From CAIWHR01 sp040006895 (GTDB lineage: Bacteria; Pseudomonadota; Gammaproteobacteria; Burkholderiales; Casimicrobiaceae): 10,236 bases of DNA. Numbering within the stretch: the first letter of the stretch is position 1; each line of letters begins with the position of its first letter. This document shows positions 6,560 through 10,236 of this stretch, one piece after another. The notes below the pieces were generated by a model, which was given only the letters and a program-made list of their open reading frames with translations, did no database searches and was not told the DNA's origin. The stretch lies in NCBI GenBank assembly GCA_040006895.1, contig JBDTWB010000146.1, forward strand, positions 1-10,236, in the 5' to 3' direction. The position numbers and the translations under genes are program-made.

Positions 6560-7588
6560 GTGAAGGGACGTGCCGGCTTCGTTTTCGTGGTCGCGACGAT
6601 GCTCGCCGGATGCGCCGGGGTACCGGTCCCGCCAGCGCAGCCCCTGTCCACTTCGTCGCCCATCGAAGGCGCTGCAACGCCCGCCGATGCGCGAACCGTC
6701 ATCGCGCCGCGTTCCGGGTCCGCAGCCTCCGTGGCCGGCACCGTCGACGCCTGGCGCACCCGGGCGCAGCAGCATCGCGCCAACGGTGATCTCGCCAATG
6801 CCGCCATCGCGTGGCAGGTGCTGACGCTCCTTGACCCGGACGAGCCCGCCTATCGGCAGGAGCTTGCCAAAACCCAGACCGCCATTCGCCAGGAGGTACG
6901 GTCGGAGCTCGACGTCGGCAAGAGCGCTCTGCAGAAGGGTGACAGCGATCGTGCCGTCATCGCGTTCCTGCGGGTGCTTGCGGTCGACCCCCGCAACGCC
7001 GACGCGGCGCGCGCCTTGCGCGACCTCGACAAACGCAAGCTCGCCCGCATCCAGGATGATCGCGCGACGCGGCCTCGCGTCGAGGACACCCGAGGTGGCG
7101 CCCTGCGCGGCGGCCGCGCAACAGCCGCCGATAGCACCGCTGCCTACGACCTCGAGCAGGGTCTCGAGATGTTCACGGCCGGCGACACCGCCGGCGGCTT
7201 GCGCGAGCTCAAGGCCTGGGTCGAGCAGAATCCGCGGGACCGCGTGGGCCGACAGCGCGGTGCGGCGGTGGTGTTCATCCGCGGTCAGGAGCTCGAGGCC
7301 CAAGGTGCCGGCGAGCAGGCGCTCGCGATGTACGACGCGGCCATCGTCCTGCGCGGCGAGCCTGCGGCAGGCTGGGCATCACGCGTTCAGGCCTTGCGCA
7401 AGAAGCTGTCGGGCGAGTACTACGACCGCGCGACGCGGACCGAACGGACCGACCTCGGCGCGGCGATCACCGCGCTGGAGGCCAGTCTGCGCTACGACCC
7501 GGGCAACACCCGCGCCGCGACCAAGTTGGCGCAGCTGCGGGTTGCGCAGACCAAGCTGCGCGCGCTCGATCGCAGTTCCCCCAGATAG
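6560..7588 (+). CDS. TPR-like lipoprotein of unknown function
   Basis: A 342-aa predicted lipoprotein. The GTG start at 6560 lies three bases after the deacetylase stop and gives a compact signal peptide ending in the lipobox MLAGC, with Cys18 as the lipid anchor; the next ATG (6600) would destroy the signal. The mature protein begins with a Pro/Ser/Ala-rich linker and then consists of helical repeats of TPR style. Examples are NGDLANAAIAWQVLTLLDP, KGDSDRAVIAFLRVLAVDP and a C-terminal copy ending in RYDPGNTRAATKLAQL. A low-complexity Arg/Gly/Ala patch lies near residues 170-190. No enzyme motif is seen. TPR lipoproteins commonly act as scaffolds in envelope complexes, so it may hold the neighbouring LysM proteins or the T6SS membrane complex together; that is inference from context only. 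It is the last gene of the plus-strand operon. Confidence 0.85.
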   Translation: MKGRAGFVFVVATMLAGCAGVPVPPAQPLSTSSPIEGAATPADARTVIAPRSGSAASVAGTVDAWRTRAQQHRANGDLANAAIAWQVLTLLDPDEPAYRQELAKTQTAIRQEVRSELDVGKSALQKGDSDRAVIAFLRVLAVDPRNADAARALRDLDKRKLARIQDDRATRPRVEDTRGGALRGGRATAADSTAAYDLEQGLEMFTAGDTAGGLRELKAWVEQNPRDRVGRQRGAAVVFIRGQELEAQGAGEQALAMYDAAIVLRGEPAAGWASRVQALRKKLSGEYYDRATRTERTDLGAAITALEASLRYDPGNTRAATKLAQLRVAQTKLRALDRSSPR

Positions 7589-7595
7589 CCAAGCG

Positions 7596-8573
7596 CTATT
7601 TGCTGAATTTTTCGGTGATCCGCTTCTTGAGATCGTTGGCGCGCTCACGTTCCAGGCGCGCCTTCTGGTTGCCGGGATCGAGCTCGAGCACGCTCGTCCA
7701 GCGTGCGATCGCCACGTCCAGGTTCTGTCGCTGGAAGGCCGCAGCGGCTTCGCGCTCGTAGCGCCTGACGAGGGCCAGCCTCACCGCTTCGCGCTGGGTG
7801 GCGGCATCGCGGTTGCCGGGATCGCGTCGCGTCGCGTCGTTCGCGGCAGCATAGGCACCCTCGAGGTCGCCGTCCTTCTGCAGTTGCTGGCTGCGTGCCA
7901 CGAGCCCCTTCGCATCCGCGTGCGTGGCCGGTGGCTCAGGCTCCGGCGTCCGCACCGTCGGCTCGGGCGCGGGGTCCGGGCGCGCCGGGCGCGCCGCGAC
8001 CGCCGGCGGGGCGATCGGCGCCTTGCCCGGAATCTTGATGACCTGCCCGGCTGCGAGCCGGCCCGGATTGGCGATGTCGTTGTACTTCGCGAGGATGTAG
8101 AACTTGTACCGATCCCCCAGGTATTGCTGGGCAAGCTTGGAAAGCGAGTCGTCGCGTTGCACGGTATAGCGGAAGAACACGCTGCCGAGCTCTTTCTGGG
8201 CGTCGGCCTCGATCTGATCGCGCAGGTTCCGGGCAAGGTCGCTCGCGGGGTCGAGCGCGAGGGCGTGCTCGACGCTCTGCCGGGCCGCGGGCTCGTCACC
8301 GTTTTGCAGCTGTTCGACGGCGTCGATCACGTGCTTCTGCGCCTGGGCCTTGGCCTGCGCGGGGCTCATTTCGGGCGCCGGCGCGGGCCGGGGCGCGGCC
8401 ACCGGGCTGGGAGCCGGGGCGGCGGAGGCGGGAGCCTTGGCCGTGCCCGGTGCCGCGCTCGGGAGGGCACCTGGAGTCGCCGGCGGCGTCGCGCAACCGG
8501 CGACCATGATCGCAAAGCCCGCCAACATACCGATCGCCCGGCCTGCGCGCGACGACCGCCCCTGACTGTTCAT
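7596..8573 (-). CDS. LysM lipoprotein with flanking TPR-like repeats
   Basis: A 325-aa predicted lipoprotein. Its ATG at 8573 has a good ribosome-binding site (GGAG, 6 nt upstream), and the signal peptide ends in the lipobox MVAGC with Cys27. A long Ala/Pro linker (about 28-70) could span part of the periplasm. Next come a TPR-like helical pair (about 72-128), a LysM domain (136-182, YTVQRDDSLSKLAQQYLG to GQVIKIPG), a second Pro-rich linker (184-216) and a C-terminal TPR-like region (220-320, with LDVAIARWTSVLELDPGN). LysM domains bind the glycan backbone of peptidoglycan. The gene lies 72 bp downstream of the phosphatase gene on the same strand, so it is probably the third gene of the T6SS FHA-phosphatase operon. 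Its stop codon lies seven bases from that of the plus-strand TPR-like lipoprotein. No catalytic motif is visible. Confidence 0.88.
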   Translation of the reverse strand: MNSQGRSSRAGRAIGMLAGFAIMVAGCATPPATPGALPSAAPGTAKAPASAAPAPSPVAAPRPAPAPEMSPAQAKAQAQKHVIDAVEQLQNGDEPAARQSVEHALALDPASDLARNLRDQIEADAQKELGSVFFRYTVQRDDSLSKLAQQYLGDRYKFYILAKYNDIANPGRLAAGQVIKIPGKAPIAPPAVAARPARPDPAPEPTVRTPEPEPPATHADAKGLVARSQQLQKDGDLEGAYAAANDATRRDPGNRDAATQREAVRLALVRRYEREAAAAFQRQNLDVAIARWTSVLELDPGNQKARLERERANDLKKRITEKFSK

Positions 8574-8579
8574 GCCCTT

Positions 8580-8583
8580 CTCC
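8580..8583 (-). promoter_or_regulatory. Ribosome-binding site fixing the start of the LysM lipoprotein
   Basis: GGAG on the minus strand, within a purine-rich GGGGAGAAGGG, is six bases before ATG 8573. The frame is open for 18 more codons upstream, but this site and the immediate signal peptide select the internal ATG. Confidence 0.7.
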
Positions 8584-8645
8584 CCGGCAGCGCAGCGCGC
8601 CGACACAACCTGCAATGATGCTCGCATCCAGGGCTGCCTGTCACG

Positions 8646-9422
8646 TCAGTGCGGCGCAGGCGTGTTTGACGACGTACCGTGGCCACCCTTGCCGCACCAG
8701 ACCGTCAACGCCGAATAATTGTCCTGATCCGGGCCGCCGCGCGCCACGACCTCGCGCTCCATGGCCTCGAGCCAGGCTTGGGTCGAGTCGCTGCCCGCGA
8801 GCGTTTGCAGCATCAGGTCGTCAGGCAGATGTCCCCAGAATCCGTCGGTGCACAACAGGAAGACGTCGCCGTCCTGCAGCGTCCAGCCCTCCGTTGCGAT
8901 GGCCGGCGCGAAGTTCTCGGCCTGCCCCAGCGCCGCAAACAGCTGGCTACGATCCGGGGCGCTGCGCAGGTCCTCGTCGCGGATGTAGCCGGCGTCGACC
9001 ATGCGTTGCACCACGCTGTGGTCCTTGGTGCGCACCAGCACGGCGCCATTGCGAATGCCGTAGAGTCGCGTATCGCCCAGATGGCCCCAACGCGCCTCGC
9101 CACGGCCGGTGTCGATGGCGAGCACCGCCGCCGTTGCCCGCATGTTCTCGGTGCCGTCGCCGGCGTGCTGGGCCGCAACGATCGCCTCCTGCGCGGCCCG
9201 CAGCGCGGCATCGATGGCCGCGCCGCTGCATTCCGGTGCGGCCTGGAACCGGCCCAGCGCCACGCGCACCGCCAACTTCGACGCGATCTCGCCGCCACCG
9301 TGCCCCCCGGCGCCATCGCAAAGCAGGCAAAAGCTCGCGGCTTCGGACGACCAGCAACCGAACGCATCTTCGTTCGGTGCGCGACCACCCGGTTTCGACA
9401 GGGCAGAGATCTCCAGACGCAT
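8646..9422 (-). CDS. pppA: PP2C-family Ser/Thr protein phosphatase (T6SS PppA)
   Basis: A 258-aa protein phosphatase of the PPM/PP2C family, close to the usual length of stand-alone bacterial members. The metal-binding motifs are in order: NEDAF (E18, D19), CDGAGGHGGG (D36, G37), GHLGDTRLY (D117), CTDGFWGHLP (D193) and DQDNYSAL (D234, N235). Such enzymes use two Mn2+ or Mg2+ ions to hydrolyse phospho-Ser/Thr. In the T6SS threonine-phosphorylation pathway PppA reverses the phosphorylation of the FHA protein by PpkA, which disassembles or re-targets the apparatus. The direct junction with the FHA gene supports this assignment: the two are two bases apart (TGACCATG), so translation is probably coupled. 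ATG 9422 is chosen because an N-terminal extension of the open frame would overlap the FHA gene and is Arg-rich without similarity to the family. It is most likely cytoplasmic, as no signal or membrane segment is present. Confidence 0.93.
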   Translation of the reverse strand: MRLEISALSKPGGRAPNEDAFGCWSSEAASFCLLCDGAGGHGGGEIASKLAVRVALGRFQAAPECSGAAIDAALRAAQEAIVAAQHAGDGTENMRATAAVLAIDTGRGEARWGHLGDTRLYGIRNGAVLVRTKDHSVVQRMVDAGYIRDEDLRSAPDRSQLFAALGQAENFAPAIATEGWTLQDGDVFLLCTDGFWGHLPDDLMLQTLAGSDSTQAWLEAMEREVVARGGPDQDNYSALTVWCGKGGHGTSSNTPAPH

Positions 9423-9424
9423 GG

Positions 9425-10236
9425 TCAGCTCGGCAGCCGCGCGGATTCGCGCACCCGCCGCTCGTTCACTTCGTGCTGATAGGCACGCAGGAACTCGCGG
9501 CCGAAGATCGCCTGGAAATCGGCATCGGCGTCGCGCACCACGCCGGCGTACACGTTGGCGTATTGGTCCCACAGACTCGCCTTCCGGGTGGCCGGCACGA
9601 ATGCACCCAAGAGCGAAGGCTCACCCGATCGGGACTCGATGGCATGCGGGTCGAGGCGCTTCAGGATCGAGGCGAGGCCAGCCTGCATCCCGGCCATGAA
9701 CGCCAGCTGATGAGAGCGCAGGCTGTCGTGCGCGTCCGCAACCGCGCGCAGCGGCGGCATGAAGCCGGTGCCGCGCGGCACCAGGAGGTGCGCCATCGCG
9801 GCCTCCAGCGTCGGCGAAAATTTGAGCGGATTGTTGTCCTGGGCGACGATCACCGTTGCGTCGGCACGGACCTCGTGCTTGGTCAGCGCCCGCGCATGGA
9901 GAAGATCGAGCAGGCCGCGCACTGACTCCCGCAGCATCGCACCCAACGCTCGCATGAAATCGGGCGTGAGGCCGTCCGGAATGCGCAGGCGGGCCACGCC
10001 GGCACCGGCGAGGAGTGCCTGCAGGAGCGCGTCGGCGGTCGGCGCGGCCGGCAGCGCCTGTCCAGGCAATGCCGTTGCCGCAGCATCCCCTCCCGGCGCG
10101 CGCGGTGGCTGCGGGTTGCCGGGCGTGGCAACGGTCGCACTCGCATCCGCGGGTGATACCGTTGCCGTTGCGGCCGCTGCCGGTGTGGCCGCTGGGGGTG
10201 TGGCCGCTGGGGGTGTGGCCGCTGGGGGTGTGGCCG
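9425..10236 (-). CDS. tagH: T6SS FHA-domain protein TagH/Fha, C-terminal part (5' end outside window)
   Basis: This frame is open from its TGA stop (9427-9425) to the right edge, giving 269 visible residues and no start. The last 200 residues match what I recall of the conserved C-terminal domain of T6SS-associated FHA proteins. Recognisable stretches are DNNPLKFSPTLEAAMAHLL, HQLAFMAGMQAGL, LWDQYANVY and IFGREFLRAYQHEV. The N-terminal FHA domain, which binds phosphothreonine, should lie beyond the window. Between the two is a flexible Ala/Pro/Thr linker with a repeated TPPAA unit at the edge. In Pseudomonas, Fha1 is phosphorylated by PpkA and needed for T6SS assembly. The gene immediately precedes pppA. 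A TTG at 10069 within the frame should not be taken as the start, because the linker continues in frame upstream. Confidence 0.9.
   Translation of the reverse strand, partial: ATPPAATPPAATPPAATPAAAATATVSPADASATVATPGNPQPPRAPGGDAAATALPGQALPAAPTADALLQALLAGAGVARLRIPDGLTPDFMRALGAMLRESVRGLLDLLHARALTKHEVRADATVIVAQDNNPLKFSPTLEAAMAHLLVPRGTGFMPPLRAVADAHDSLRSHQLAFMAGMQAGLASILKRLDPHAIESRSGEPSLLGAFVPATRKASLWDQYANVYAGVVRDADADFQAIFGREFLRAYQHEVNERRVRESARLPS
10184..10236 (-). repeat. 15-bp tandem repeat encoding TPPAA in the TagH linker, cut by window edge
   Basis: The plus-strand unit TGTGGCCGCTGGGGG occurs three times without any change (10184-10198, 10199-10213, 10214-10228), then eight bases of a fourth copy reach the edge. 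On the coding strand it gives the pentapeptide repeat of Pro-Pro-Ala-Ala-Thr. Degenerate Ala/Thr-rich sequence continues at 10160-10183. The array may be longer outside the window. Confidence 0.9.

Noticed and set aside
7589..7625. Terminator near the T run after the plus-strand operon
   Set aside because: The run of T (7608-7612) is not preceded by a stable stem; only a 3-bp AGC/GCT pairing is possible. The T run lies inside the coding end of the opposite gene.
7818..7845. Short CGCGT repeats
   Set aside because: They reflect codons for Asp, Ala, Thr and Arg in the LysM lipoprotein and are imperfect and brief.
6831..8618. Nearly 600-codon open frame on the plus strand running across both lipoprotein genes
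   Set aside because: The translation is dominated by Arg, Ser, Pro and Ala with no fold, and it crosses the convergent junction of two genes that have clear signal peptides and domains. GC-rich shadow frame.
8615..9925. Open frame on the plus strand opposite pppA and tagH
   Set aside because: Arg/Pro-rich translation without motifs, opposite two genes with intact family motifs.
10067..10069. TTG as the start codon of a short FHA-like protein
   Set aside because: The frame continues open to the window edge through an in-frame Pro/Ala linker, and family members need the upstream FHA domain.

Overview
The window is GC-rich bacterial DNA, densely packed, with a tRNA that carries an encoded CCA end. 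It most resembles a beta- or gammaproteobacterial chromosome. This rests on gene families and style, not on any database comparison. The right part is an accessory block attached to a type VI secretion system (T6SS), and the left part is ordinary housekeeping DNA.

Left block, all on the minus strand (1-3508). A Kef-type cation/proton antiporter (1700-3508) is followed 29 bp later by a two-HKD phospholipase D / cardiolipin synthase-like enzyme (114-1670). After 20 bp comes tRNA-Arg(ACG) (16-93). A perfect TATAAT -10 box for the tRNA sits in that 20-bp gap. A 308-bp divergent intergenic region (3509-3816) separates this block from the rest and contains a perfect 7-bp inverted repeat.

Right block (3817-10236). 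Two operons converge and their stop codons lie only 7 bp apart. The plus-strand operon encodes: (1) a membrane Ser/Thr kinase with the order kinase - TM - periplasmic sensor - TM - HAMP; (2) a LysM plus NodB polysaccharide-deacetylase lipoprotein; (3) a TPR-like lipoprotein. The minus-strand operon enters from beyond the right edge and encodes: (1) the C-terminal part of a T6SS FHA-type protein (TagH/Fha); (2) a PP2C phosphatase (PppA); (3) a LysM/TPR-like lipoprotein.

Kinase, FHA protein and PP2C phosphatase are the three parts of the known T6SS threonine-phosphorylation switch (PpkA-Fha-PppA in Pseudomonas). The unusual points are the sensor architecture of the kinase and the three cell-envelope lipoproteins interleaved with the switch: two with LysM, one of them with a putative deacetylase. 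My inference is a module that senses the periplasm and peptidoglycan and couples T6SS firing to local wall remodelling. No T6SS structural gene (tssA-M, hcp, clpV) lies in the window; they would be expected beyond the right edge.
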